From Variovorax sp. V93 (GTDB taxonomy: Bacteria; Pseudomonadota; Gammaproteobacteria; Burkholderiales; Burkholderiaceae_C): 64,000 nucleotides of DNA. The stretch is taken from assembly GCF_041154485.1 (NCBI RefSeq), contig NZ_AP028670.1, forward strand, positions 1,054,001-1,118,000, read 5' to 3'. The notes beneath the pieces were generated by a model. That model had not been told where the DNA came from. It did not search any database and was given only the letters and a program-made list of their open reading frames with translations. The translations under genes and the position numbers were made by a program. Within the stretch, counting starts at the first letter, position 1. The number at the start of each line of letters is the position of its first letter. This document shows, one piece after another, positions 1-8,549 of this stretch.

Positions 1-87
1 GCGGACGAGATGCTCTACCGCGCCAAACGGGCCGGCCGCAACAACGTGCAGGTGGCGCCATTGCCGGTCGATGGCGGCCAGACGTAG
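1..87 (+). CDS. GGDEF-domain protein (diguanylate cyclase), C-terminal end only
   Basis: The open frame enters from the left edge and stops at TAG 85-87, giving 28 residues. It starts ADEMLYRAKRAGRNNV, which closely matches the usual last helix of GGDEF domains (ADxALYxAKxxGRN). The protein therefore most likely makes cyclic di-GMP, but the catalytic GGDEF loop and any sensory part lie outside the window. A short GC-rich tail of 12 residues follows the domain. It converges with the epoxide hydrolase gene, 78 bp away. Confidence 0.75.
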   Translation, partial: ADEMLYRAKRAGRNNVQVAPLPVDGGQT

Positions 88-165
88 CCGTGGCTGAAGC
101 GGTGGGGCTGGCCCGGGTCCAGTCCATGCCGTGGCGCTCGGTGCCGCCGCGCAATGCGAGCGCGA

Positions 166-1512
166 TCAGGCGGGCTGGCGCAGCGGCCGGAACGCCGCGC
201 GCAGTTCCTCGCTGAACAGCTGCGGCTGCTCCCAGGCGGCAAAGTGGCCGCCCTTGCCGACTTCGTTGAAGTAGTAGAGCGTTCGATAGGCGCGCCCGGC
301 CCAGCTTCTTGGCGCGCGGTAGATCTCGCCCGGGAACACGGTGATGGCCACCGGAATCGAGATGTCCTGCGTCTTCTGCGCCGCCGCGCTGAAGTTGTTG
401 TTGTTGTTCTCCCAATAGAACCGAGAGGAAGAAGCTGCCGTGTCGGTGAGCCAGTAGAGGGTGATGTCGTCGAGCATCTCGTCCCGGCCGAGCACGCGCT
501 CGGGTTCGCCGCCGCTGTCGGTCCATTGCGCGAACTTCTCGTAGATCCAGCCGGCCAGGCCCGCTGGCGAGTCGGCCAGCGGATAGCCGATCGTCTGGGG
601 GCGCGTCACCATCATGGCGCCGTAGGCAGCGCCCGTCTTGAAGAAGGCACTGAGCGTGTTGAACGCCGCACGCTCGGGCGCCGACAGCCCGGCCGGCGCG
701 GGATCGCCGTTGTTGATGGGCTTGACCAGTTCCGCGGGCACGGTGGCGGGCATGTTCAGGTGGATGCCCCGCAGGCCTTGCGGTGCCTGGCGTGCCATCG
801 CATCCGAGATGACCGAACCATGATCTCCGCCCTGGGACACGTAGTGCGTGTAGCCCAGCCGCTTCATCAGCGTGTCCCACGCGCGGCCCACGCGCTCGGG
901 GCCCCAGCCCGTCTCCCTGGGCTTGCCGGAGAAGCCGTGGCCGGGGATGGACGGGATCACGACGTGGAAGGCGTCGGCGGCACTGCCTGCGAAGGCGGTC
1001 GGGTCGGTGAGCGGACCGATGGTTTTCAGGAACTCCAGCATCGAGCCGGGCCAGCCATGCGTCAGGATCAGCGGCAATGCGTCCGGATGGCGGGAGCGCA
1101 CGTGGATGAACTGGACGTCGACGCCGTCGATCGCGGTGATGAACTGCGGCAGCGCATTGAGCCTGGCCTCGATCTTGCGCCAGTCATAGCCCGTTTCCCA
1201 GTAGCGAACCAGCGCCTGCAACCTGGCCAGCTGAACGCCTTGCGAGGTGTCGCCGACCGTCTCGCGGTCGGGCCATCGCGTGGCCCTGAGGCGCCGGCGC
1301 AGATCGGTGATCGCCTCCTCGGGAATGTCGATGCGGAAGGGCCGTATCGCGTCGCCTTGCGCTGCGGCGCTCCTGTCCGCGGGTGTGGCCGCGAAGGTCG
1401 CGGCCGCCGAACCTGCGAGAAGGCCCGCAGTGGCCACCAGCGCACCGCGGCGCGTCAGGGTGGGATGGAACGCCGCGCGGCGGCTGGATGCGTCGGAATC
1501 TGTCATGGTCAT
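166..1512 (-). CDS. Epoxide hydrolase, EHN-domain alpha/beta hydrolase, Tat-type signal
   Basis: 448 residues, matching microsomal-type epoxide hydrolases with an N-terminal EHN domain (about residues 57-165). The oxyanion motif HGWPG is at 152-156, the nucleophile Asp230 sits in GGDHG, and the catalytic His423 in GKGGHF. These enzymes open epoxides to diols through an alkyl-enzyme ester. The N terminus has twin arginines (TRRGALVATAG) followed by a hydrophobic Ala-rich stretch, so export by Tat is likely. It lies 36 bp downstream of another exported alpha/beta hydrolase and is probably cotranscribed with it. The substrate cannot be read from the sequence. Confidence 0.85.
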   Translation of the reverse strand: MTMTDSDASSRRAAFHPTLTRRGALVATAGLLAGSAAATFAATPADRSAAAQGDAIRPFRIDIPEEAITDLRRRLRATRWPDRETVGDTSQGVQLARLQALVRYWETGYDWRKIEARLNALPQFITAIDGVDVQFIHVRSRHPDALPLILTHGWPGSMLEFLKTIGPLTDPTAFAGSAADAFHVVIPSIPGHGFSGKPRETGWGPERVGRAWDTLMKRLGYTHYVSQGGDHGSVISDAMARQAPQGLRGIHLNMPATVPAELVKPINNGDPAPAGLSAPERAAFNTLSAFFKTGAAYGAMMVTRPQTIGYPLADSPAGLAGWIYEKFAQWTDSGGEPERVLGRDEMLDDITLYWLTDTAASSSRFYWENNNNNFSAAAQKTQDISIPVAITVFPGEIYRAPRSWAGRAYRTLYYFNEVGKGGHFAAWEQPQLFSEELRAAFRPLRQPA

Positions 1513-1548
1513 TTGCCTTGTGCTGGTGAACGGAAATCTCTGCGTCCT

Positions 1549-2364
1549 CTATCGGCTGGCCGCCTCGTCGATGAGCTTCGCGACCACCTCGGGCCTGGAC
1601 GTCATCACGACGTGCGAGGCGCCCTTGACCACCACCGTCTTCACCGACCTGGCACGCTCTGCCATGAAGGCCTGCGCCGCGGGCGGAATGTTCTTGTCGG
1701 CGTCGCCATAGACGAACCACGAGGGCACCGTCTTCCACGCGGGTGCGCCCGCGGGCTCGCCGAGCGCCGACTCGGCGATGGGGCGCTGGGTCGCGGCCAT
1801 CAGGCGCGCGGCCGCAGCCGGAACGTCGGCGGCGAACTGGTCGTGGAACCTGTTCTTCAGGATGTACAGGTCCTTGCCGCCGTCGGCGAGTGCGACCGGC
1901 GGTGCCAGCGCAGGTCCGAGCGTGCTGCCGGGGAACTTGCCGGCGAGATCGGCTGCCGACTCGCCGGCTTCAGGCGCGAAGGCAGCGACGAAGACAAGTG
2001 CCTTCACGTTGCTCTTGCCGGTGGCGGCGCTGGAGATCACGGAGCCGCCATAGGAATGGCCCACCAGCACCACCGGTCCCTTGACCGCATCGACGATGCT
2101 CGCGACATCGGCTGCATCGGACTTGACGCCACGCAACGGATTGGCGGCGGCGATCACCGGATAGTGCTTCGCCTCGAGCTTGCGGATGACGCCATCCCAG
2201 CTCGACGATTCCGCGAAGGCGCCATGCACGAGCACGATGGTGGGCTTGGCTTGCTGTGCCTTGCCTGGGGTCTGCGCCGAAGCATTGAACGTGAAGGCGC
2301 CAGCCAATGCCATGAGGCCCACGGCGGCCATGGTGCGGGCGAAGCGGCGGCTGAGATTTTTCAT
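1549..2364 (-). CDS. Exported alpha/beta hydrolase
   Basis: 271 residues from the ATG at 2362-2364. This start was preferred to a much longer upstream frame because it begins directly with a signal peptide (MKNLSRRFAR then a hydrophobic run, cleavage near ASA-QT, residue 30). The fold signature is clear: VLVHGAF for the oxyanion hole near residue 45-50, GHSYGG with nucleophile Ser104, and a late His in KGASHVVM. It resembles the small esterase/haloperoxidase-like hydrolases common in proteobacteria. It heads a two-gene unit with the epoxide hydrolase and is divergent from the P460 gene. Confidence 0.8.
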   Translation of the reverse strand: MKNLSRRFARTMAAVGLMALAGAFTFNASAQTPGKAQQAKPTIVLVHGAFAESSSWDGVIRKLEAKHYPVIAAANPLRGVKSDAADVASIVDAVKGPVVLVGHSYGGSVISSAATGKSNVKALVFVAAFAPEAGESAADLAGKFPGSTLGPALAPPVALADGGKDLYILKNRFHDQFAADVPAAAARLMAATQRPIAESALGEPAGAPAWKTVPSWFVYGDADKNIPPAAQAFMAERARSVKTVVVKGASHVVMTSRPEVVAKLIDEAASR

Positions 2365-2699
2365 TTGGTTTTTCCTGCGGTTGAAGTGAAGGGCAATGGA
2401 GAGTGATTGCCTTCTGCAGCTCATGGCGAGCGCGGCGGGGCAAGGCACGGCCGCGTTTATAGGGCGCGCCTCCACGTGCGCTGCGGATGTCTGTATGCCA
2501 CTGTGTCGGCCGGACAGGGCGACATGAAGAATTACACGAAGGCCACGCCGATGAAACGTAGTGTGGGCGTCCGGCCGTGCAGATACACAGGAATACGGAA
2601 CCCCGTTTGGAAGCGACAGGGGCGCTGAACAATCCACGCGTTCAGGCGCTGCGGGGCCTTCGCGCCCGGCGGCAATTCCCAACACACAAGGTCCGCCTC
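2365..2699. other. Divergent intergenic region, 335 bp
   Basis: This stretch separates the hydrolase pair (minus) from the cytochrome P460 gene (plus). Open frames here are not supported by codon bias or motifs. It should hold both promoters. I see no clear long inverted repeat or recognisable operator. Confidence 0.5.
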
Positions 2700-3293
2700 A
2701 TGAATCGAAACAACACACAGCAGGTGTCCGCCCCGGACGCCATCGCCCGCCATGCATGCCTGGCTTCATGCCGGCGCACGCTGGCCAAGCTCAGCGGCCT
2801 CGGCCTGCTTGCGCTCGCGGCGGCGGCCGGCGTGTTCGCCGCGACTTCCAGCGCCGCGGAGGACGTGAAGATTTCAGATGCCTCGCCCTTGTATGGCGTC
2901 ACCATTCCCAAGGGCTATCGGCAGTGGCAGCTGATCGCGCCGGCGATCGAGGCAGAGCCGTTGAACGAACTGCGCGTGGTGCTCGGCAACACCAAGGCGA
3001 TCCAGGCCTACGACCAGGGCACGCTGCCGTTCCCGGACGGAACCATCCTCACCAAGCTGGCATGGAAACATGTGCAATCGCCGGAGTTCGCGCCCGCGTC
3101 GATTCCCGGCGCAGCGACCACCGTGCAGGTGATGGTGAAGGACTCGAAGAAATACGCGGCCACCGGCGGATGGGGATTCGGCCGCTTCGTCGATGGCAAG
3201 CCCGTGGACCTGGCGCAGCACCAGACCTGCTTTGCCTGCCACCAGGCGCTGGTGAAGAACCACGACTACGTGTTCACGCGGTTCGCGCGTTGA
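2700..3293 (+). CDS. Cytochrome P460 family protein
   Basis: 197 residues from the ATG at 2700. Longer upstream starts in the same frame add an arginine-rich, unlikely leader. The N terminus has a membrane/signal stretch (about residues 31-48, LSGLGLLALAAAAGVFAATSS). The fold is that of P460-like periplasmic haem proteins (TIPKGYRQWQLIAPA, then GWGFGRFVDGKP). A CFACH haem c attachment motif lies at residues 177-181. P460 proteins oxidise small nitrogen compounds or act in electron transfer; the role here is unknown. A bidirectional terminator follows 24 bp after the stop. Confidence 0.8.
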   Translation: MNRNNTQQVSAPDAIARHACLASCRRTLAKLSGLGLLALAAAAGVFAATSSAAEDVKISDASPLYGVTIPKGYRQWQLIAPAIEAEPLNELRVVLGNTKAIQAYDQGTLPFPDGTILTKLAWKHVQSPEFAPASIPGAATTVQVMVKDSKKYAATGGWGFGRFVDGKPVDLAQHQTCFACHQALVKNHDYVFTRFAR

Positions 3294-3317
3294 GGCGCGA
3301 ACGGCGGGCAAAAAAAA

Positions 3318-3341
3318 GGGCGCTCCCTTGCGGAAGCGCCC
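3318..3341. terminator. Bidirectional intrinsic terminator
   Basis: A 7-bp stem, GGGCGCT paired with AGCGCCC, is extended by two more G-C pairs past a mismatch and closed by a TTGC loop. It is preceded by a run of eight A, which makes a U-tract for minus-strand transcripts, and followed by a T-rich stretch on the plus strand. It fits the convergent ends of the P460 gene and of the HNH/deacylase unit. Confidence 0.75.
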
Positions 3342-3350
3342 CTTCGTCTT

Positions 3351-3569
3351 TCAGTTGAGCCTGGAGCCTTTCGGAAGCCGGCTCGCCAGCCGCTCGTGCA
3401 CGTCGGCTCGCACGTTCCGTCCCTCCAGAAGGAAGTCCTCCCATCGGCTGGGAACATAGGGAAGATAGACCAGCTTCATCCAGTCCCAGCCGCCGCCTCG
3501 GCTTTTCGGAAGAATGTGCTCGCACGTGAGGTCCTGCTCACGGAATCGCTGACCATGGTGCGGGCTTGG
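3351..3569 (-). pseudogene. HNH endonuclease remnant (N-terminal truncation and internal deletion)
   Basis: An open frame of 72 codons with no start codon lies between the stop of the deacylase gene (TAA, complement of 3570-3572) and a TGA at 3351-3353. It reads LTCEHILPKSRGG, the typical first half of an HNH active site. Without the expected cysteine-containing part, it then continues as MKLVYLPYVPSRWEDF and RADVHERLASRLPKGSRLN, which resembles the tail of small HNH nucleases. About 25-30 residues appear to be missing in the middle, and the whole N terminus is gone. It ends at the terminator at 3318-3341. It looks like an older chromosomal gene cut by arrival of the neighbouring cluster. Family assignment is from memory of the motif. 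Confidence 0.55.
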
Positions 3570-5171
3570 TTACGCCCCGCGCCGCAGGACCTTGCCGGGT
3601 CGCGCTTCAGTCATCGCGGCGTCGCGCATCACGGCTGCGCCGTTGACAAAAACGTGAGTCACACCTGTCGACCTGACGTTCGGGTTCTCCAATGTCGAGT
3701 GACAGTGGATTCGATCGAGATCGAAGACTGCTAGGTCCGCGTAGTATCCAGCCCGGAGTTCTCCCCGATGCTCCAGCCGGAAACGCCGTGCAGGAGTCCA
3801 GGTCAGGCGTCCTACAGCCTCGACGATATCCAGGACGCGCTGATCTCTCACGTACTTCTGAAGGAACGACGCTGCCCACGAGAAAGCGATCGGCGAGAAC
3901 CGCAGGTCTTTCAAAGCGCCCACTTCACTGACGGACACGCCATCGGAAATCACCATGCAGTCGGGCTGCCGGATCAATGTGTCGATGTCTGCTTGACTCG
4001 ATACCCGTCCGCACCACATCAAGCGAGACATCTCGGCGCCTTCTTCCAGGAGGAGGTCGCAGATGCAATCCCAAGGCGTGGATTGCCGCTCGACGGCAAT
4101 CTGCTGAATGGTTTTTCCCATGTAGGACGGGTTCGCTCCGCAATGGTAGAGAACCAGCCAGTCCCACCGGTGGTCGGCGAGCAACTTCCAGTTGGGAAAT
4201 GCGTTCTCCTGCAAGCGCGCACGGGAAGGTCCAGGTCGCAGTAGGGACCGCAGGTCGTCGCTTGGCAGCTCAAGTGCCCAAGCCGGGAGAGACGCAATGA
4301 CTTTCGTGGGCCCCCATTCATCGGGAATGACATCGAAGCCCACATCGGCGCCATCCTCGCGCGCCCAGCGCACCATCTCCAGCAGACGATCCGCAGCGCC
4401 CTGCGGCGCGCCGTATTTTGGAGCTATGTGAGACAGCTGGAGTTTGGACTGGGTCGTGCGAGCGATGCCGAGCGCTTCACCGACCCCCATTTCGATCAAC
4501 CAGTCGCGGTTGCGGACGTGACTGGCGTACACCACGTCGAACTCCGCCGCAATCGCACCTGCCTCCAAGAGTTCCACAGCGGTCGCGTGCATGCCTGGCG
4601 CGTACTCCAGCCCAGTGGAGATACCAATCGCGCCGTCGTCAAGCGCTTGGCGCAGATACTTCCCCATCGCTGAGAGTTCGTCCGCGCCGGCTGCCGAACT
4701 GGCTGTTCCCTTGACAGCAAGGCGAACCGTACCGTGGCCGACGTATGAAGCGACGTTCAATACGGGGCGCGTGGCCTGCAGCACGTCGAGGTACTCGGCG
4801 AACGTCCTCCAGGTGATCTCTGTCGAGTCCTGCACCGCGAGAAGGTGCTTCCTCAGCAAAATTGGGTCGGCGCAAGGTGCACAGCTATGACCGCAGTTGC
4901 CGGCAATCTCGGTTGTGACTCCCTGAGTGATCTGACTCTGGCCACCGGAATCCTTGAGAAATGCAGCATCCGAGTGGGTATGAATATCGATGAACCCAGG
5001 TGCAACGATCAGGCCAGAGCAGTCGATCCTCTGACGCGCGGGTACGTCAACGATGCCTTGCTGCACCCACACGATTCGTTCGCCTGCGATTGCCACCGTG
5101 CCGATGAAGGGCTCCGCTTGGCCCTCGCTGGCGACAACCTGGCCGCCGACGAGTAGGTAATCGATCACCAT
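3570..5171 (-). CDS. N-acyl-D-amino-acid deacylase family amidohydrolase
   Basis: 533 residues, full length for D-aminoacylases. Visible features are the metal motif HTHSD at residues 64-68, the NCGHS segment with the family cysteine at about 93, LQLSHI in the middle, YHCGANPSYMGKT, and ISDG near the end. Such enzymes cleave N-acyl-D-amino acids, or related amide/carbamoyl substrates, to the free D-amino acid. The start overlaps no other gene and lies 9 bp after a Bug binding-protein gene, so the two form an operon for uptake plus hydrolysis. The exact acyl group and amino acid are unknown. Confidence 0.8.
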   Translation of the reverse strand: MVIDYLLVGGQVVASEGQAEPFIGTVAIAGERIVWVQQGIVDVPARQRIDCSGLIVAPGFIDIHTHSDAAFLKDSGGQSQITQGVTTEIAGNCGHSCAPCADPILLRKHLLAVQDSTEITWRTFAEYLDVLQATRPVLNVASYVGHGTVRLAVKGTASSAAGADELSAMGKYLRQALDDGAIGISTGLEYAPGMHATAVELLEAGAIAAEFDVVYASHVRNRDWLIEMGVGEALGIARTTQSKLQLSHIAPKYGAPQGAADRLLEMVRWAREDGADVGFDVIPDEWGPTKVIASLPAWALELPSDDLRSLLRPGPSRARLQENAFPNWKLLADHRWDWLVLYHCGANPSYMGKTIQQIAVERQSTPWDCICDLLLEEGAEMSRLMWCGRVSSQADIDTLIRQPDCMVISDGVSVSEVGALKDLRFSPIAFSWAASFLQKYVRDQRVLDIVEAVGRLTWTPARRFRLEHRGELRAGYYADLAVFDLDRIHCHSTLENPNVRSTGVTHVFVNGAAVMRDAAMTEARPGKVLRRGA

Positions 5172-5180
5172 GAGTTGGCC

Positions 5181-6152
5181 TCAGTTGTCGATGCGAATGT
5201 TCTTCGCCTTGATCAGGCCTGACCAACGTCCTTCTTCGGCCGCAATGAAGCGAGAGAATTCGCCGGCATTTTTGGGCTGGACTACCATGCCCCGGCCTCG
5301 CAAGTCTTGCAGCACTGCGGGGTCCTTCAAGACTTCCAGGATTTCCTTCGCCAGGTAATCCTTGATGGCAGAGGGCGTCTTGGCGGGCGCCGCGATGCCG
5401 TACCAGAGTGAAACGTCGATTCCAGGGAGGCCCTGTTCTGCAAGGGTTGGGACGTCAGGGAAAGAGTCCATCCGCTTGTCCACGGTGACTCCGAGTACCT
5501 TCACCTTGCCCGATTTTGCGAGCTCAGTGGCACTTAGCGCCGACAGGAACATGAGATCGATCTGTCCGCTGAACACTTGGGTCAGCGCAGGAGCGGTACC
5601 CGGAAAGGGAACGTGCAAGAGTTCCACGTGTGCGGCCTGCTCCATCAATGCGATAGCGGCGTGCGCGGTGCTTCCAACCCCCCAGCTTGCTGCGGACACC
5701 GAGCCGGGCTGCTGCTTTGCCACGCGAACGAGATCCGGAACACTGGCAGCCTTCGAGCTCGGATTGGCAACGAGCGCAAAAGGCATGATGCCCATGAATG
5801 CCACCGGGTCCAGATCCTTCGAGGTATAGCTGATGTTCTTGTACACCATCGGGTTCAGCACGTTTGTCTCCGGCAGTGCCAACATGAGGGTATAGCCGTC
5901 AGGCTGCGCACGAGCGACGGCCGTCGTGCCGACGATTCCGTTCGCTCCGGGCTTGTTGTCTACCACCACCTGTTGGTTTATTCGCTCCGACAGCTTCAAG
6001 GCCATCAGCCGCGCAATACCGTCCGTGTTGCCCCCTGCGCTCCAAGGCACGACCAGCCTGATCGGTCGGGATGGGAACTTTTCGGTCTGCGCGGAAGCCG
6101 GCAGAAGGATGGCCGCCAGCAGGGCGCCAAATGCGAGATTGCGGAAAGACAT
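5181..6152 (-). CDS. Bug-family tripartite tricarboxylate transporter binding protein (copy 1)
   Basis: 323 residues with a signal peptide (MSFRNLAFGALLAAILLPASA, cleavage near residue 22). It then has the Bug hallmarks: PIRLVVPWSAGGNTD, VVDNKPGANGIVG, and a late VPTLAEQGLPG. Bug proteins capture small carboxylates or amino-acid-like ligands in the periplasm. No tctA/tctB membrane genes are nearby, which is common for Bug genes. It is roughly 70% identical by eye to the Bug gene at 28567-29535, including the last residues LIKAKNIRIDN. A repeat-type operator lies 57 bp upstream (6210-6239). Confidence 0.88.
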   Translation of the reverse strand: MSFRNLAFGALLAAILLPASAQTEKFPSRPIRLVVPWSAGGNTDGIARLMALKLSERINQQVVVDNKPGANGIVGTTAVARAQPDGYTLMLALPETNVLNPMVYKNISYTSKDLDPVAFMGIMPFALVANPSSKAASVPDLVRVAKQQPGSVSAASWGVGSTAHAAIALMEQAAHVELLHVPFPGTAPALTQVFSGQIDLMFLSALSATELAKSGKVKVLGVTVDKRMDSFPDVPTLAEQGLPGIDVSLWYGIAAPAKTPSAIKDYLAKEILEVLKDPAVLQDLRGRGMVVQPKNAGEFSRFIAAEEGRWSGLIKAKNIRIDN

Positions 6153-6209
6153 GGTGGGTTCCTGGGTAGTGAAGTTCCCAATCTAGTTGGGTCGATTTCT
6201 GTCCCGCGT

Positions 6210-6239
6210 ACCACTTTGTCGAAAAGGGAAAGACCGGTT
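6210..6239 (-). promoter_or_regulatory. Putative MocR operator before Bug copy 1
   Basis: On the minus strand the order is AACCGGT (6239-6233), 16 bp, then AAGTGGT (6216-6210). The half-site starts are 23 bp apart, as in four other places in this window. About 21 bp downstream comes AACTAGATTGG, also present in similar form before Bug copy 2, which may contain the -10 element. Confidence 0.55.
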
Positions 6240-6365
6240 GCGGGTTTCCGGATGAACTACTTATCGAGGGGCAAAGGGCGCCGCGCGCCGGTGCGCCCGG
6301 CAGGACATGCATGTCCGGGTTTTTTCTCAAGCCGCAAGGTCAGAGGAGGGCACGCGTGCGCAAGG

Positions 6366-6812
6366 TCACGCAACTGCGTCATCAGCCCCCAGGCGAACAC
6401 CCTCACCCTCAGCGGCAGACCACGACGAACTCGCATTGTCCCAGCGTGCAATTCGGCCATCGCGGACTTGAAGAATCTCGATGGCTCGAGTGTGCTGCAG
6501 TGTTGAGTGTTCAGGTGACTTCCAGCGCAATCGCGCGTCACAGATAACCAGGTCGCCGGCGATTGCGCGAACAGTCTTGCGAAGGTCGTAGTGGGTGTAT
6601 CTCGAATATCGCTCACGGATGATCGGACGCAGCTGCTCCTTGCCGGTAAGGAAGACTGCGCCGAGGTCGGCGATAACGTCATCCGTGAAGATATCTAGGA
6701 TGAGCTCAGGATCCAAGGTGCTGCAGGTCGCCACCACTTGATTCAGCCAATTCTGTGCGGTCTCCGCATCGAGGGCTGCACTGCCGTCTTGATAGCTCTT
6801 CCAATCGGTCAT
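6366..6812 (-). CDS. SnoaL/NTF2-like protein
   Basis: 148 residues from the ATG at 6810-6812, which has a GGAGAG ribosome site 4-5 bp upstream. A longer frame upstream overlaps the GGT gene out of phase and is not credible. The sequence fits the SnoaL-like alpha+beta cone: LNQVVATCSTLDPELILDIFTDDVIADLG near the start and RAIEILQVRDGRIARWDN near the end. Members include isomerases, dehydratases and non-catalytic binding proteins. It is the third gene of the PNPOx-GGT unit, 44 bp after GGT. The function is not assignable. Confidence 0.75.
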   Translation of the reverse strand: MTDWKSYQDGSAALDAETAQNWLNQVVATCSTLDPELILDIFTDDVIADLGAVFLTGKEQLRPIIRERYSRYTHYDLRKTVRAIAGDLVICDARLRWKSPEHSTLQHTRAIEILQVRDGRIARWDNASSSWSAAEGEGVRLGADDAVA

Positions 6813-6856
6813 GGGATCTCTCCGGTAAATAAAGGTGCAATCAGGTCGCCTGACGA

Positions 6857-8470
6857 TCAAGCCTCGTAAGCCACGCCGTCGCGGCCAGGGTCGGCGCCAC
6901 CCTCGAGCCGTTCGCCGTTGATGCGGATCCCGTGCACAGAAGCAATCGTGTACCCGAAGGGGTTCCGAACCACTTCGTAGCCCAGACTCTCGAGCGGCCG
7001 GGACACGGAGCGTGGAATGCGATTCGAAATATCGATGATGTTGCTCGTGGACGAGAAGCGCGGAGCAGATACGGCCTCTTGCATGTTCATCCCATGATCC
7101 GCAACGTTCAGGATTGCCTGCAGCACGCCCATCGCGATCTGCGTCCCGCCTGGCGCGCCAAGCACAATTTCGGGCTCGTCTCCGCGGAACACGATGGTGG
7201 GACAGGCCGAAGTGAACCGTGCTTTTCCGGGTGCGATGCTGCCCGTTCTGCCTGGTCGCGGGTCGAACACGCCCATGCAGCCGTTGTACATGAAGCCAAG
7301 GCCGGGCGTCATCACACCGGACGGCATCGCGAGCGAATGCGTGATGGCGGCACAATTGCGTTCACCATCCACCACGGACAGGTGCGTCGTGTCCTTGGGA
7401 ACAGGCGCCTCCAAGTTGAGACGGGGCACGTCGGCCTTCTCGCCGGCCTTGATGGCGGCAGCAGCCTGCACCGCGTAGGCTTTTGAGAGCAGGCGATCCA
7501 GCGGCACCTCTAGAAACGCCGGATCGCCGAGATGACGGTCTTTGTCGATGGTGGCGCGCTTCATGGCCTCGCATACGATGCGGATGTATTCCGGCGTGTT
7601 GTGCCCGAACGCCTTCAGGTCGAACTGCTCCAAGATGTTGAGCATCTGGAGCAGCATCGCGCCGCCACCGGGAGGCTGGTTGGTGGTGATGCGCCGGTCC
7701 CTGTAGGTTCCTGCCAGCGGAGCGTTCTCGCGTGGTGCGTAAGTCGCGAGATCTTGCAAAGACAGCAGGCCGCCGTGGGCAGCAAAGTCCTCCACCATAC
7801 GGTGGGCGAGTTCACCGCGGTAGAAGGACGCTGCGCCATCACGCGCGATCGTTTCCAGCGTGTTGGCGTAGTCCGGGTTGCGCAGCGGCGTGCCGATGGT
7901 CTTGGGAGTGCCGTCCGGCCGGCAGAAAAGTTCCCGACCGGAGGCCGAGTAGAGGAGTCGATCTCTGTTGCTTGCTCGGCCCGCGAGCGGTTCGTCGATC
8001 CAGAACGCATACATCGCCGGCCGTACCATGAACCCGTCCCGGGCCCATGCAATGGCAGGCGCGACCACTTCTCGCCACGGAAGGCGGCCATGCCGCTCGT
8101 GCAGGCGCTCCAGCCCGCTGAGCGTTCCCGGAACGGCGATGGCTTGGTAGCCGATGTCGTTCAAGCGGCCCTTGATGCTGAAGCCGAAACCGTCGCGCGT
8201 CTCACCCTCCAGCAAGTGCTCCCACATGTCTGCGCGAGCGCCAAGCGGCGCGGGAGCGTGGAAGTCCACATACTCGTGAATGCCGGCTTCTGGGCGGTGT
8301 ACGACGGCCGTGCCGAAGCCGCCGATGCTGCACATCAGCGGATCCACCACGGTTTGCACAAGGGCGCAGGCGACTGCCGCGTCGACCGCGCTCCCGCCTG
8401 CCCGCAGGATTTCAACGCCCGACTCGGCCGCTTCAGGCTGCGGACAGCTCACCATTCCTTTGCTGCTCAT
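6857..8470 (-). CDS. Gamma-glutamyltransferase family protein (Ntn hydrolase)
   Basis: 537 residues from the ATG at 8468-8470. It carries the family start (PEAAESGVEILRAGGSAVDAAVA) and the autoprocessing site KDTTHLSVVD, where Thr361 should become the new N-terminal nucleophile of the small subunit. SIGGFG and GAPGGTQI support the assignment. No signal peptide is visible, so unlike classical GGT it is probably cytoplasmic. That fits hydrolysis of an imported gamma-glutamyl or acylated compound rather than periplasmic glutathione turnover. It sits between a flavin-type PNPOx gene and a SnoaL-like gene in one minus-strand unit. Confidence 0.85.
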   Translation of the reverse strand: MSSKGMVSCPQPEAAESGVEILRAGGSAVDAAVACALVQTVVDPLMCSIGGFGTAVVHRPEAGIHEYVDFHAPAPLGARADMWEHLLEGETRDGFGFSIKGRLNDIGYQAIAVPGTLSGLERLHERHGRLPWREVVAPAIAWARDGFMVRPAMYAFWIDEPLAGRASNRDRLLYSASGRELFCRPDGTPKTIGTPLRNPDYANTLETIARDGAASFYRGELAHRMVEDFAAHGGLLSLQDLATYAPRENAPLAGTYRDRRITTNQPPGGGAMLLQMLNILEQFDLKAFGHNTPEYIRIVCEAMKRATIDKDRHLGDPAFLEVPLDRLLSKAYAVQAAAAIKAGEKADVPRLNLEAPVPKDTTHLSVVDGERNCAAITHSLAMPSGVMTPGLGFMYNGCMGVFDPRPGRTGSIAPGKARFTSACPTIVFRGDEPEIVLGAPGGTQIAMGVLQAILNVADHGMNMQEAVSAPRFSSTSNIIDISNRIPRSVSRPLESLGYEVVRNPFGYTIASVHGIRINGERLEGGADPGRDGVAYEA

Positions 8471-8549
8471 GTCGACTCTTGTATCAAGTTGAGCCCACGG
8501 CGCCGGTGGCCCGCTGCCGCTTGGCCGGGCGGAGTGTGCTATCGGAGCG

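Noticed and set aside
154-2406. 750-codon plus-strand open frame over the hydrolase genes
   Set aside because: It is antisense to two clear alpha/beta hydrolase genes with catalytic motifs, and its translation is Arg/Gly/His-rich without any motif.
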